Shown in pieces: positions 20,463-34,208 of a DNA stretch of 64,000 nt. The notes below the pieces were generated by a model that ran no database searches, was not told the origin of the DNA, and worked only from the letters and a program-made list of their open reading frames with translations. A program made the position numbers and the translations under genes. This DNA comes from Paracoccus liaowanqingii (GTDB taxonomy: Bacteria; Pseudomonadota; Alphaproteobacteria; Rhodobacterales; Rhodobacteraceae): the NCBI RefSeq assembly GCF_004683865.2, contig NZ_CP038439.1, forward strand, positions 1,590,501 through 1,654,500. The letters run 5' to 3'. How positions within the stretch are numbered: position 1 is the stretch's first letter; each line of letters starts with the position of its first letter.

Positions 20463-21068
20463 ATGAAACTTTGCAACCTTGCCGTCGCCGCCATCTTTGC
20501 CGCCTCCGGGGCCGCCGCCGGCGGCTATACCGCGCCGGGATTCGGGCCCGTGGCCGTCGGGCCGATGGGCTCCGCGTCGGCGGGCACCGACTGGTCGGGC
20601 TTCTATGCGGGCCTGCAATATGGCGAGGGCAGCGGCGACCTGACCCTGGACGGCCCCTTGGGAGATGCCGATTTCGATGCCTACGGCCTGCATGTCGGCT
20701 ATCAGCGGGACATGGGCCGCGTCGTGCTGGGCGGCGATCTGGACTATAACAGCGTCGATTTCGAAGGCGCCGACGAGAAGGGGGACCTGCTGCGCCTGCG
20801 CGCGCGGGTGGGCTATGACGCGGGCCGCGTCATGCCCTATCTGACCCTGGGCGTCGCGGGCGTGCATGGCGACATCGCGGGCGACCGCCTGGCCGATACG
20901 GGGCTGACCTACGGGATCGGCGCCGATGTCCTGGTCACCGACCGCCTCACCGTCGGCGTCGAATACACCCGCAACACCTTCAAGGACATCCTGGACGACC
21001 TGAGCGGCATCTCGGGCCTCGATCTGGACACCGACCTGGTGCAGGTCCGGGCCAGCTACCGCTTCTGA
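20463..21068 (+). CDS. Outer-membrane beta-barrel protein
   Basis: A 201-residue exported protein with a Sec signal peptide (about 1-19, ending ASGAAAG). The barrel of about eight strands has alternating patterns such as WSGFYAGLQYGEGSGDLTL, AYGLHVGYQRDMGRVVLGGD and TDRLTVGVEYTRNTF. It ends in the aromatic ASYRF typical of BAM substrates. It resembles the small Omp25/OmpA-barrel porin family of alphaproteobacteria. Such barrels give envelope stability and sometimes small-solute passage. TTGGAG precedes the ATG. A hairpin at 21078-21109 separates it from the convergent oxidoreductase gene. Confidence 0.85.
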   Translation: MKLCNLAVAAIFAASGAAAGGYTAPGFGPVAVGPMGSASAGTDWSGFYAGLQYGEGSGDLTLDGPLGDADFDAYGLHVGYQRDMGRVVLGGDLDYNSVDFEGADEKGDLLRLRARVGYDAGRVMPYLTLGVAGVHGDIAGDRLADTGLTYGIGADVLVTDRLTVGVEYTRNTFKDILDDLSGISGLDLDTDLVQVRASYRF

Positions 21069-21077
21069 GGTACGAAG

Positions 21078-21109
21078 GGCCGACCGCAACCCCGGGGGTG
21101 CGGTCGGCC
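21078..21109. terminator. GC-rich hairpin between convergent genes
   Basis: GGCCGACCGCA...TGCGGTCGGCC, 11-bp perfect arms with an inner CCCC/GGGG, between the barrel protein and the oxidoreductase. No T-run on either strand, so termination is likely but not certain. Confidence 0.45.
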
Positions 21110-21114
21110 AAGCT

Positions 21115-22122
21115 TCAGATCTCCAGCACGATCTTGCCGAAATGCGCGCCGGATTCCTCGTGGCGGAAGGCGTCGGCGATCTGGTCCAGCGCAAAGCTGC
21201 GGTCGATCAGCGGGCGGATGCCCGTGACCTCCAGCGCGCGGACGAAGTCCATCTGCATGGCGCGGCTGCCCACGATCAGCCCCTGCAGGCGCTGTTGACG
21301 CGCCATCAGCGCCGCCGTCGGCACCTCGCCCGAGGCGCCCGTCAGCACCCCGATCAGCGAGATATGCCCGCCGACACGGCAGGCGGTGATCGACTGCGGC
21401 AGGGTGCCCGGACCCCCGACCTCGACCACGTGATCCACGCCCCGGCCCCCGGTCAGCTCGCGCACGCGGGCGCCCCAGTCCGGTTCGGTCCGATAGTTGA
21501 TCGTGTGGGACGCGCCCATCTCGCGCAGCCGCGACAGCTTGTCGTCCGAGGACGAGGTCGCGATGACCTGCGCACCCATGGCGATGGCCAGCTGCACCGC
21601 AAAGATCGACACGCCCCCCGTGCCCAGGGTCAGCACCGTGTCGCCCGCCTTCAGCCCGCCATCGACGACCAGCGCCCGCCACGCGGTCAGCCCGGCGGTG
21701 GTCAGCGTCGCGGCCTCGGCTGGGCTGTAGCCCTTGGGCGCCCTGGTGAACCAGGACACCGGCCGCACGGCCACCTCGCAGGCATAGCCGTCGGTGCCGT
21801 CGCCGGGCGTGCCCGAGAAATCCGCGACCGGCGGCGGCCCGTCCGCCCATTGCGGGAAAAAGCACGAGACGACCTGATCGCCCACGCCGAACTCGGTGAC
21901 GCCCGCGCCCACGGCCTCGACCACGCCCGCCCCGTCCGACATCGGGATGCGGCCATCCTCGGTCGGCATCCGGCCCGAGACGACGCCGAAATCGTGGAAA
22001 TTGAGCGACGAGGCCTGCAGGCGCACCCGGATCTCTCCGGCGCGCGGCTGGCCCGGATCGGCGATCTCGACGACCTGCAGGCGCTCCAGCCCGCCGGGGC
22101 TTGCGATCTTGACGGCTTTCAT
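21115..22122 (-). CDS. Zinc-free MDR oxidoreductase (quinone reductase-like)
   Basis: A 335-residue medium-chain dehydrogenase/reductase. The N-terminal GroES-like domain (1-130) starts MKAVKIASPGGLERL and carries SSLNFHDFGVVSGR. The Rossmann domain has LTLGTGGVSIFAVQLAIAMG (about 163-182), the NAD(P) loop. The structural-zinc Cys cluster and the catalytic zinc ligands of alcohol dehydrogenases are absent, pointing to the quinone-oxidoreductase-like branch. It stands alone, convergent with the outer-membrane gene. Substrate unknown. Confidence 0.85.
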   Translation of the reverse strand: MKAVKIASPGGLERLQVVEIADPGQPRAGEIRVRLQASSLNFHDFGVVSGRMPTEDGRIPMSDGAGVVEAVGAGVTEFGVGDQVVSCFFPQWADGPPPVADFSGTPGDGTDGYACEVAVRPVSWFTRAPKGYSPAEAATLTTAGLTAWRALVVDGGLKAGDTVLTLGTGGVSIFAVQLAIAMGAQVIATSSSDDKLSRLREMGASHTINYRTEPDWGARVRELTGGRGVDHVVEVGGPGTLPQSITACRVGGHISLIGVLTGASGEVPTAALMARQQRLQGLIVGSRAMQMDFVRALEVTGIRPLIDRSFALDQIADAFRHEESGAHFGKIVLEI

Positions 22123-22254
22123 GGGTGATCCTTTCCTGCCCGGAACGGGCGGTCGGCGGACCCTATCACCGAAGCCGCACAGGTTCGATGGCCTGCGGAC
22201 GAGAGGGGCTCAGGGGCGACCTACCGCAGCCCGGTGTTCTGGAAATCGAGGAGA

Positions 22255-22328
22255 TGGAGCGGGTGAAGGGAATCGAACCCTCGTCGTAAGCTTGGGAAGC
22301 TTCTGCTCTACCATTGAGCTACACCCGC
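22255..22328 (-). tRNA. tRNA-Gly (anticodon CCC)
   Basis: A 74-nt cloverleaf: GCGGGTG pairs with CACCCGC, discriminator T, CCA encoded. D-arm GCTC/GAGC, anticodon loop TTCCCAA giving CCC, T-arm GAGGG-TTCGATT-CCCTT. The outermost anticodon-stem pair (27:43) does not pair. No integrase or repeat lies next to it. Confidence 0.93.
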
Positions 22329-22369
22329 CTTGCCTGTCGCCTACCGCACGGCGCAGGACAGGTCAAGCC

Positions 22370-22783
22370 TCAGCGCAGGCCCATCTCCGCCAGGGCGGCG
22401 GCGATGGCGGGGGGCAGCGGCTCCTCGCTGGCGCGCCCCTCGGGCAGGTCGGGCGGGGCATCGCCCGGGGCCAGATAGCGCCATCCCTGGAAGGGCCGTC
22501 GCGGCACCGCCGCCACCCGCACTAGATCGCGGTCCAGCACCAGGCCGCAGCGCAGGATTCCGTCCGCGCCCTCGACCCGGTCCAGCGCCAGGATCCGCTG
22601 GCGGGCCAGCATCACCCCCTTGAACACCCAATAGATCGAGCCGCCCTCCAGCAGTTCGGTCTCGCGCTTTGGCCACATGCGGGTGACATGCATCGCGGGG
22701 GCGTCCCCGAACCGGCGCTGCCAGACGGCCAGATCCTCGGGCCCCTCGGCGCCCACGCACAGCTTCATCAGGTTCAGCACCAC
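22370..22783 (-). CDS. DUF1489 family protein
   Basis: A 137-residue protein of the DUF1489 family, widespread and mostly single-copy in alphaproteobacteria. The pattern is clear: MVLNLMKLCVGAEGPEDLAVW, then WPKRETELLEGGSIYWVFKG in the middle, and DPxxxR-type segments around the RRPFQGWRYL motif (95-104). No enzymatic function is established. It lies 41 bp upstream of tRNA-Gly and 118 bp after proB on the same strand. The 118-bp gap holds no gene. Family call is from memory of its N-terminal and central motifs. Confidence 0.8.
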   Translation of the reverse strand: MVLNLMKLCVGAEGPEDLAVWQRRFGDAPAMHVTRMWPKRETELLEGGSIYWVFKGVMLARQRILALDRVEGADGILRCGLVLDRDLVRVAAVPRRPFQGWRYLAPGDAPPDLPEGRASEEPLPPAIAAALAEMGLR

Positions 22784-22901
22784 GACCCCTCCCGCCCCGT
22801 CCTTGCCCCGCCCAACGCGGCAGACCGGCCCTTCGGCTTCTTCTTCACGTAAATATCCCCGCCGGAGGCATCCGGCCGCGACGCCGGCCCGCCCGTCGGG
22901 A

Positions 22902-25129
<2,228 letters not shown>

Positions 25130-25155
25130 CTATGTAAAGGGCAAAGGAGACCGCG

Positions 25156-26544
25156 ATGATCCGTTTCGACAACAGCTATGCCCGGATGCCCGAGGGCTTC
25201 TTCGCCCGCGTGGACCCCACCCCGGTGAGCGCGCCGCGCCTTCTGGCGCTGAACGGCCCGCTGGCTGACAGGCTGGGGCTGGACCGGGACGCGCTGACGG
25301 TGGGCATGCTGTCGGGCAATGCGGTCCCCGAGGGCGCCGCCCCCCTGGCGCAGGCCTATGCGGGGCACCAGTTCGGCGGCTTCGTCCCGCAGCTGGGCGA
25401 CGGGCGCGCGGTCCTGCTGGGAGAGATCACGGCGCCGGACGGGGCGCGCTTCGACATCCAGCTGAAGGGCTCGGGGCCCACACCCTTCTCGCGGCGCGGT
25501 GACGGGCGGGCCTGGATGGGGCCGGTGCTGCGCGAATATCTGGTGTCCGAATTTATGGCCGCGATGGACGTCCCCACCACCCGCGCGCTGGCGGCGGTCG
25601 CCACCGGAGAGGAAGTGTGGCGCGAACAGGGCGGGCTGCCCGGCGCGGTGCTGACCCGGGTGGCGGCCAGCCATATCCGCGTGGGCACCTTCCAGTTCTT
25701 CGCCGTGCGCGACCGCAAGACGGATCTGGCGGCGCTGACCGATCATGTCATCGCGCGCCATTACCCGCAGGCCGACGGCCCGCTGGCGCTGCTGGACCAG
25801 ATGGTCGCGGCCCAGGCCGAGACCATCGCGCAGTGGATGTCGCTCGGCTTCATCCACGGGGTGATGAACACCGACAACATGGCGATCTCGGGCGAGACGA
25901 TCGACTACGGGCCCTGCGCCTTCATGGATGTCTATCATCCCGACACGGTGTTCTCCTCGATCGACCGGCAGGGGCGCTATGCCTGGGCCAACCAGCCCAA
26001 CATCGCTGTCTGGAACCTGGCGCAGTTCGCCACCTGCCTGATCCCCCTGATGGGCGAGGAGGAGGCGGCGGTCGAGGCCGCGACGCATTCCGTCCACCGC
26101 TTCGCGCCGCTGTACCAAGCGGCTTGGCTGCGCCGCTTCGGCGCCAAGCTGGGGATCGAGGGCGCCCCGAACCAGGCGCTGATCGAGCGGCTTCTGGGCC
26201 TGATGGCCACGCAGCGGGCGGATTTCACCCGGGTCTTCGCGGGCCTGTCGGACGGGACCGCGCGCGACGAGTTTCTGGACCGCGACGCCTTCGATGCCTG
26301 GGCGCGCGACTGGCAGGCGCTGTCGCCCGACCGGGCGGCGATGGCCCAGGCCAATCCCCGCCGCATTCCCCGCAACCACCGCGTCGAGGAGGCCATCGTG
26401 GCCGCCGTGGCGGGCGACATGGCGCCCTTCGAGCGGCTTTTCGCGGCGGTCACCCATCCCCGCGATCTGCGCGAGGATTGGGCAGACCTGGCCCATGCCC
26501 CGACCACCGGGCAGGCGGTCCTGCAGACCTTTTGCGGAACCTGA
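25156..26544 (+). CDS. selO: SelO family protein adenylyltransferase
   Basis: A 462-residue pseudokinase-fold enzyme (YdiU/SelO) that transfers AMP to Ser, Thr or Tyr of target proteins, linked to redox homeostasis. Conserved features: [20 protein letters not shown] (about 69-88), [42 protein letters not shown] (the metal/catalytic Asp-Asn region) and the late [10 protein letters not shown]. Many bacterial SelO proteins end without selenocysteine, and here the C-terminus is an ordinary QTFCGT. The frame is intact and starts at ATG 25156 after AAAGGAGA. Confidence 0.93.
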   Translation: MIRFDNSYARMPEGFFARVDPTPVSAPRLLALNGPLADRLGLDRDALTVGMLSGNAVPEGAAPLAQAYAGHQFGGFVPQLGDGRAVLLGEITAPDGARFDIQLKGSGPTPFSRRGDGRAWMGPVLREYLVSEFMAAMDVPTTRALAAVATGEEVWREQGGLPGAVLTRVAASHIRVGTFQFFAVRDRKTDLAALTDHVIARHYPQADGPLALLDQMVAAQAETIAQWMSLGFIHGVMNTDNMAISGETIDYGPCAFMDVYHPDTVFSSIDRQGRYAWANQPNIAVWNLAQFATCLIPLMGEEEAAVEAATHSVHRFAPLYQAAWLRRFGAKLGIEGAPNQALIERLLGLMATQRADFTRVFAGLSDGTARDEFLDRDAFDAWARDWQALSPDRAAMAQANPRRIPRNHRVEEAIVAAVAGDMAPFERLFAAVTHPRDLREDWADLAHAPTTGQAVLQTFCGT

Positions 26545-26623
26545 CGGGCTTGTGCGCGCGCCCCTCTTGCGGGCGGCGCGTTCCCGGCCATGATCTGCCC
26601 CATGCCCCCACGCGGACGGACGG

Positions 26624-27304
26624 ATGCTGAAGATCGCCAGCTACAACCTGCACAAATGCCGAGGGCTGACCGGCCCCCACGCGCCCCTGCGCAACCTTGC
26701 GGTGATCCGGGCGCTGGATCCCGACATCATCGCCCTGCAGGAGGTCGACTTCCGCTATGGCGCCCGCCCCGAGGCGCTGCCGCGCAAGCTGATCCAGGCC
26801 GAGACGGGTCTGGTCCCCGCCGACATCACCGGCACCACCGACAGCAGCCTGGGCTGGCACGGCCAGACCATCCTGATGCGCCCGCACCTGGCCGCCCAGG
26901 CCGTGCTGCGCCGCCTGCCGCTGCCGGGGCTGGAGCCGCGCGGCGCCGTGGCGCTGCGCCTGCCGGGCCTGACGGTGATCGGCGCGCATCTGGGGCTGGC
27001 GCGGTCCTCGCGGCGCGCGCAGCTGGCGCGGATCACCGCCCGGGCCGGACGGATCGGCGGCGACAACATCGTGCTGATGGGCGATTTCAACGAATGGCGC
27101 GACGACCGGGGCTTGGAATCGCTGGCGGGCTTCCGGGTGATCGCGCCCGGCGCCTCGTGGCCCGCGCCCCTGCCCCGGCTGCGGCTGGACCGCATGGCCC
27201 TGTCCAACGCGCTGGAGGTGCTGGAGACCGGCGTCTTCACCGGGGCGGGGGCGCGCGACGCCTCGGATCACCTGCCGATCTGGGCGCGCATCAACCTGCC
27301 GTGA
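26624..27304 (+). CDS. Endonuclease/exonuclease/phosphatase-fold protein
   Basis: A 226-residue EEP-superfamily hydrolase. Metal and catalytic motifs are visible: IASYNLHKCRG at the start (N8), DIIALQEVD (E40 region), VIGAHLGLARSS (His), NIVLMGDFNEW (D and N) and the terminal ASDHLPIWARI (D-H). Members range from DNA-repair nucleases to phospholipases and phosphatases, and the sequence does not decide which. It follows selO by 79 bp on the same strand and ends 59 bp before eno. Confidence 0.85.
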   Translation: MLKIASYNLHKCRGLTGPHAPLRNLAVIRALDPDIIALQEVDFRYGARPEALPRKLIQAETGLVPADITGTTDSSLGWHGQTILMRPHLAAQAVLRRLPLPGLEPRGAVALRLPGLTVIGAHLGLARSSRRAQLARITARAGRIGGDNIVLMGDFNEWRDDRGLESLAGFRVIAPGASWPAPLPRLRLDRMALSNALEVLETGVFTGAGARDASDHLPIWARINLP

Positions 27305-27333
27305 AGATTGCGACTTCGGGTCGCGGGCGCTAA

Positions 27334-28638
<1,305 letters not shown>

Positions 28639-28678
28639 CCCCGGTCGCGCGATCGGCACCCCCGGTCGCGCGTGCCCC

Positions 28679-30100
28679 TCAGTCCGGCCCCTCCAGCGGG
28701 CCGGACCGGGCCATCTGCCCCAGGGTCTGCAGCGCGGCGGCCAGCCGGTCGCGCGGCATCCGGCAGTTCAGCCCGACCCGCACGCCCTCGTCCGTTCCCC
28801 CGTCCTGCCCCGGCACCCGGAAATCCGAGGTCGGGCGCGCGATCACCCCCGCCGCCGCGGCCCGCGCCACGAAATCCACCGCCGTCCAGGGCGGCGCCAG
28901 CGGCAGCCAGACCATCGGCACGCCCGGCTGCGTCACCGCCCCCAGGCCCGCGAACGCCTCCTGCGCCAGGGCCAGCCGGTCGGCCACCTGATCCTGCACC
29001 AGCTGCGCGATCCGCGCCGCATCGCCCGACCGCATCAGCCGCGTGACCAGCCCGGTGATCGGCAGCGACAGGCCCATATGGCTGTGCTGGGCAGCGACGC
29101 GGCCCGCCTGCCCCATCCCTTCGGGGCAGATCAGGATGCCGAAGCGCAGCCCCGCCGCGATGATCTTGGACAGGCTGGACACGTGCCAGACCCGCTCGGG
29201 CGCCAGGGCCCGCAGGCTGGGCGGGCCGTCGGGCCGGGGGCTGGGGGCATAGCATTCGTCCTCGATCACCTGCAGGTCGTGGCGCCGCGCGACCTCGACG
29301 ATGGCGGCGCGGCGGGCGGGGCCCATTCCCGCCATGGTGGGGTTCTGGGCCGAGGGCGTCAGGCAGACCAGCCGCGCCCCCGAGGCCCGCGCCACCCGGT
29401 CCAGGTCCGAGGGCACCATCCCCTGATCGTCCAGCGCCACCGGCAGGGTCTGCGCCCGCATCAGCCGCGCGGCATGGCCGATGCCGGGATAGGTCAGCGC
29501 CTCGGCCATGACCCGGGGCGCCTGATCCGCCAGGCACAGCGCCATCACCAGCGTGATCGCGTGCTGCCCGCCATTCGTCAGCACCATGTCGGCCACCGAG
29601 ACCGGCCCGAGCGCGCGGTCCGACATCCAGTCCAGCGCCGCCGCGCGGCAGTCCTGATCGCGGCTGAGCGGCATGTAGTCCAGAAGGTCCGCATCCAGCC
29701 CCCCGGCCAGCGCGCCCAGGTGACCCCCGATGATCCGCGCCTGCCCGCAATCGGGCAGCTGCGGGATGCGCAGGTCGGCGGGCCCCTGCGCCTGCGCGGG
29801 ATGGTCCAGGCTTTCGTACAGCAGCGGCTGCGGCACCGGCGGGCGCGGGCGCGGGGCGGCGATGAAGCTGCCGCGCCCGACATGGCTTTCGACCACGCCC
29901 TCGGCGGCGGCGGCCTGATAGGCGCGGGCCACGGTGCCGGTGGTGACCTTCAGCCGCCACGCCAGATCGCGCATCGGCGGCAGGCGCGTGCCCGGCGCCA
30001 GAAGGCCCGACCGCGCCGCCTCGCGCAGCGCATTGGCCAGCGCGCGGAACTTGGGGCCGGGCTGGCCGGACAGGTCGGGCTGCCATTCCTCGATCCGCAT
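28679..30100 (-). CDS. MocR-type (GntR-aminotransferase) transcription regulator
   Basis: A 473-residue two-domain regulator. The N-terminal GntR winged helix spans about 10-80 (LREAARSGLLAPGTRLPPMR, then DLAWRLKVTTGTVARAYQAA). The C-terminal PLP-dependent aminotransferase fold (about 110-470) includes LTNGGQHAI, RLVCLTPSAQNPTM, VIEDECYAP and WHVSSLSKIIAAGLRFG, the last containing the PLP-binding Lys. MocR proteins sense PLP or amino-type ligands and usually control a neighbouring gene. ATG 30100 follows AGGGAGG. It is divergent from the takP-like gene across 229 bp, so takP is a natural target candidate. The interval shows nothing else recognisable. Confidence 0.9.
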   Translation of the reverse strand: MRIEEWQPDLSGQPGPKFRALANALREAARSGLLAPGTRLPPMRDLAWRLKVTTGTVARAYQAAAAEGVVESHVGRGSFIAAPRPRPPVPQPLLYESLDHPAQAQGPADLRIPQLPDCGQARIIGGHLGALAGGLDADLLDYMPLSRDQDCRAAALDWMSDRALGPVSVADMVLTNGGQHAITLVMALCLADQAPRVMAEALTYPGIGHAARLMRAQTLPVALDDQGMVPSDLDRVARASGARLVCLTPSAQNPTMAGMGPARRAAIVEVARRHDLQVIEDECYAPSPRPDGPPSLRALAPERVWHVSSLSKIIAAGLRFGILICPEGMGQAGRVAAQHSHMGLSLPITGLVTRLMRSGDAARIAQLVQDQVADRLALAQEAFAGLGAVTQPGVPMVWLPLAPPWTAVDFVARAAAAGVIARPTSDFRVPGQDGGTDEGVRVGLNCRMPRDRLAAALQTLGQMARSGPLEGPD

Positions 30101-30212
30101 GGGGACCTCCCTGTGTCGCGCGCGTGGACCCCGTGTTACTGCGCCGATTTGCCGCGCACAATCGGCTGGATGCGGGTTCGGGGCCTGCCGGCGCGGGCCG
30201 GGGCGAAAATAA

Positions 30213-31466
<1,254 letters not shown>

Positions 31467-31485
31467 TCGCCGCCTGACGCAACCG

Positions 31486-31520
31486 AAAGCCGCCGCGCGG
31501 ATCCCGCGCGGCGGCTTTTT
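31486..31520. terminator. Strong bidirectional terminator between takP and takM
   Basis: Perfect 15-bp stem, AAAGCCGCCGCGCGG with its complement, loop ATC, then T5 on plus and an A/T-rich foot on minus. Serves takP and probably the convergent takM. Confidence 0.85.
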
Positions 31521-31562
31521 CGTGTCCGGGTGATGGGGGCCGGACCGACCGGACCCCGGGGA

Positions 31563-33452
31563 TCAGTTCCCCGACAGGCCCGGGGGCGGGCCGCCGAAGC
31601 CCAGGCCCATCCCGCCCGAGGGCGCCGCGGCCCCCGGTGCCGGGGCGGTCTGCGGGGCGGGTGCGGGTGCTGCCGGATCCGTGGGCGCCGGGGTCGCGGG
31701 CGCCGGGGTCGCGGGCGGCTGCTGGCCGAAGGGCGATCCGCCCAAGCCCCCGAGCGTGCCGAAGCCGCTTCCGCCGCCCTCGGCCGGGGCCGAGCCGCCG
31801 CCCAAGCCACCGCCAAGTCCTCCGCCGAGGCCCCCACCCAAGCCCCCGCCCATCGGGATCTCAATGCGCATGTTCGAGGTGTCGATGACCGGGCCGCGGT
31901 AATGCATGACCATGGCCGGGAAGGCGATGACGGCGGCGATCATCATCACCTGCAGGCCGACGAAGGGCACCGCCCCGCGATAGATGTGCAGCGTGGTGAT
32001 CGGGTCCATGCGCTTGCCGGTGATCTTGTCCAGATAGGACTGCCGTGGCGCCACGGATCGCAGATAGAACAGCGCGAAGCCCACCGGCGGGGTCAGGAAC
32101 GAGGTCTGCATCGTCACCGCCAGGATCACCCCGAACCAGACCAGATCGACCTCCAGCGCATTGGCGGCGGGGATCAGCAGCGGCACGATCACGAAGGCCA
32201 GCTCGAAGAAGTCGAGGAAGAAGCCCAGGATGAAGATGATCACGCAGGCGGTGATCAGGAAGCCCACCTGACCGCCCGGCAGCGCGGTCAGCAGGTCGCG
32301 CACCCAGATATGGCCGTTGATCGAATAGTAGGTCAGCGAGAAGACCGTGGCGCCGATCAGGATGAACATGACGAAGGCCGACAGCTTGACCGTCGACAGA
32401 AGCGCCTGGTTCAGCACCAGATAGGTCAGCCGCCCCTTCATCGCGGCCAAGATCAGCGCGCCCATGGCCCCCATCGCGCCGCCCTCGGTCGGCGTGGCGA
32501 TGCCGAGGAAGATCGTGCCCAGCACCAGGAAGACCAGCGCCAGCGGCGGGATCATCACGATGATCACCTGCCGCGTCATCGGCGACAGCAGCCCCAGCCC
32601 GGTCATCCGGTCCAGCATGGCCGCGATCAGCAGCACGGCGACCGCGATGGTCGCCGCCCAGATCGGGGCATTGGCGATGCCCGCCCCCTCCAGCCCGCGC
32701 GCGGCCAGCCAGTAGACCGCCACCGCGCCCAGGATCGCCGCCAGCAGCGACCAGCCGCCCGAACCCAGGCTGCGGGCCTCCAGCGGCAGGGCCGGCATGG
32801 ATTTGGGGCGCAGGAAGGACAGGACCAGCACATAGAGGATGTAGATGCCGGTCAGCGCCAGCGCGGGCACCAGCGCGGCCTTGTACATGTCGCCCACGGA
32901 CCGGCCCAGCTGGTCGGCCAGCACGATCAGCACCAGCGACGGCGGAATGATCTGCGCCAGCGTCCCCGAGGCCGCGATGACCCCGGTCGCCAGCGGCTTG
33001 TCGTAGTTGTAGCGCATCATGATCGGCAGCGAGATCAGACCCATCGAGATGACCGAGGCCGCGACCACGCCCGTCGTCGCCGCCAGCAGCGCGCCGACCA
33101 GGATGACCGCATAGGCCAGGCCGCCGCGGACCGGGCCGAACAGCTGGCCGATGGTGTCCAGCAGCTCCTCGGCCATGCGGGACCGTTCCAGCACGATGCC
33201 CATCAGGGTGAAGAAGGGGATGGCCAGCAGCGTGTCGTTGCGCATGACGCCGAACACCCGGTCGCCAAGCGCGCCCAGCAGGTTCCAGCCCAGGTTCACC
33301 TGGTCCGACAGCGGCGTCAGGAACACCCCGAAGAAGAAGAACAGCAGCCCGTTGGCCGCCAGCGCGAAGGCGATGGGATAGCCGAACAGCAGGAAGGCCA
33401 CCATCGAGAAGAACATGATGGGGGCCAGGTTGTGGGCGATGAGGTCGATCAT
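31563..33452 (-). CDS. takM: TRAP transporter large permease with Gly/Pro-rich tail
   Basis: A 629-residue DctM-type membrane protein of the large TakM kind, with about 12-14 hydrophobic spans up to residue 525. Motifs include FTLMGIVLERSRMAEELLD, LLAATTGVVAASVISMGLIS, GTLAQIIPPSLVLIVLADQ and ATPTEGGAMGAMGALILAA. Residues 534-629 form an extra tail: four GGGL repeats, a Ser/Gly stretch, an Ala/Pro-rich stretch (TPAPATPAPTDP) and a final GlyPro end. The tail looks disordered and cytoplasmic or periplasmic depending on topology. ATG 33452 overlaps takQ by 4 bp. Secondary sodium-coupled uptake of 2-oxo acids with the TakP-like receptor is the likely job. Confidence 0.88.
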   Translation of the reverse strand: MIDLIAHNLAPIMFFSMVAFLLFGYPIAFALAANGLLFFFFGVFLTPLSDQVNLGWNLLGALGDRVFGVMRNDTLLAIPFFTLMGIVLERSRMAEELLDTIGQLFGPVRGGLAYAVILVGALLAATTGVVAASVISMGLISLPIMMRYNYDKPLATGVIAASGTLAQIIPPSLVLIVLADQLGRSVGDMYKAALVPALALTGIYILYVLVLSFLRPKSMPALPLEARSLGSGGWSLLAAILGAVAVYWLAARGLEGAGIANAPIWAATIAVAVLLIAAMLDRMTGLGLLSPMTRQVIIVMIPPLALVFLVLGTIFLGIATPTEGGAMGAMGALILAAMKGRLTYLVLNQALLSTVKLSAFVMFILIGATVFSLTYYSINGHIWVRDLLTALPGGQVGFLITACVIIFILGFFLDFFELAFVIVPLLIPAANALEVDLVWFGVILAVTMQTSFLTPPVGFALFYLRSVAPRQSYLDKITGKRMDPITTLHIYRGAVPFVGLQVMMIAAVIAFPAMVMHYRGPVIDTSNMRIEIPMGGGLGGGLGGGLGGGLGGGSAPAEGGGSGFGTLGGLGGSPFGQQPPATPAPATPAPTDPAAPAPAPQTAPAPGAAAPSGGMGLGFGGPPPGLSGN

Positions 33453-34081
33453 GGGCGGCGCTCCGGCGTGTCGGCGGCCTGGGATGCGGCCTTCTGTTCG
33501 TCTTCCAGACCGACGACCATCAGGGCGGCCTCTCGCAGCGCGGCCTCGTGGGTGTCGCCATGGGCGATGGGGTCGGGGATGATGCCGCGCATGACCGCGA
33601 CCTTCTTGATCAGCTCGGAAATGCCCTGCGCGAACAGCAGGCCAAAGCCCGCCACCATCACGCCGCGCACCGGCCACAGCGCCAGCCCGCCCGCGTTCAT
33701 CGACACCTCGCCGGTGCGCAGGCTGCCCATCAGGGCGGGCCAGGTCAGCCACAGCATCACGGTGGTGAAGGGCAGCAGGAACAGCACCGTGCCGATCACG
33801 TCGATCCAGTGCTGCGCGCGGCGCGACCAGCGGCCATAGATCACGTCGATGCGGATATGCTCGTTGTCCAGCAGCGTCCAGGCCGAGGCCAGCATGAAGG
33901 CCGCGCCGAACAGATACCACTGCGCCTCCAGCCAGGCGTTCGACGAGATGCTGAAGACCTTGCGGATGATCGCATTGGTGGCGCTGATCAGCACCGCCAG
34001 CAGGATCAGCCAACTGACGGACCGGCCGATCAGGGTCGTGATGCGGTCGATGCCGCGCGATAGGGCCAACAGGGCACCCAT
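33449..34081 (-). CDS. takQ: TRAP transporter small permease
   Basis: A 210-residue DctQ-type protein with four membrane spans (SVSWLILLAVLISATNAII; WLEAQWYLFGAAFMLASAWTL; VIGTVLFLLPFTTVMLWLTW; WPVRGVMVAGFGLLFAQGI) and a typical EHIRIDVIYGRWSRR loop. The acidic C-terminal tail is cytoplasmic. ATG 34081 follows GGAGG at good distance. It is first in a two-gene takQM operon that is convergent with takP. DctQ proteins scaffold the large permease. Confidence 0.9.
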   Translation of the reverse strand: MGALLALSRGIDRITTLIGRSVSWLILLAVLISATNAIIRKVFSISSNAWLEAQWYLFGAAFMLASAWTLLDNEHIRIDVIYGRWSRRAQHWIDVIGTVLFLLPFTTVMLWLTWPALMGSLRTGEVSMNAGGLALWPVRGVMVAGFGLLFAQGISELIKKVAVMRGIIPDPIAHGDTHEAALREAALMVVGLEDEQKAASQAADTPERRP

Positions 34082-34208
34082 GATATGTCTCCTCCCCTCA
34101 GGCGCTGCCCGTTTCCGGGGCAGGTGTCCGGTAGACCCGGCATTCCGCGCAGTCACCGGATATGCTGCATCCGCCCCCATACGGTCAAGTTTTTACGGCT
34201 TCTTGACG

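Noticed and set aside
22255..22328. tRNA-Gly as a second integration site
   Set aside because: No integrase, direct repeat or mobile gene lies beside it; both flanks are ordinary chromosomal genes.
31530..33839. Very long plus-strand frame opposite takM
   Set aside because: Dominated by Arg/His/Gln/Gly-rich sequence without domains. It is the mirror of a membrane protein rich in Leu and Ala codons.
34082..34208. Regulatory RNA or small gene between takQ and cobS
   Set aside because: About 127 bp without a convincing hairpin with T-run, start codon with ribosome site, or known RNA motif.
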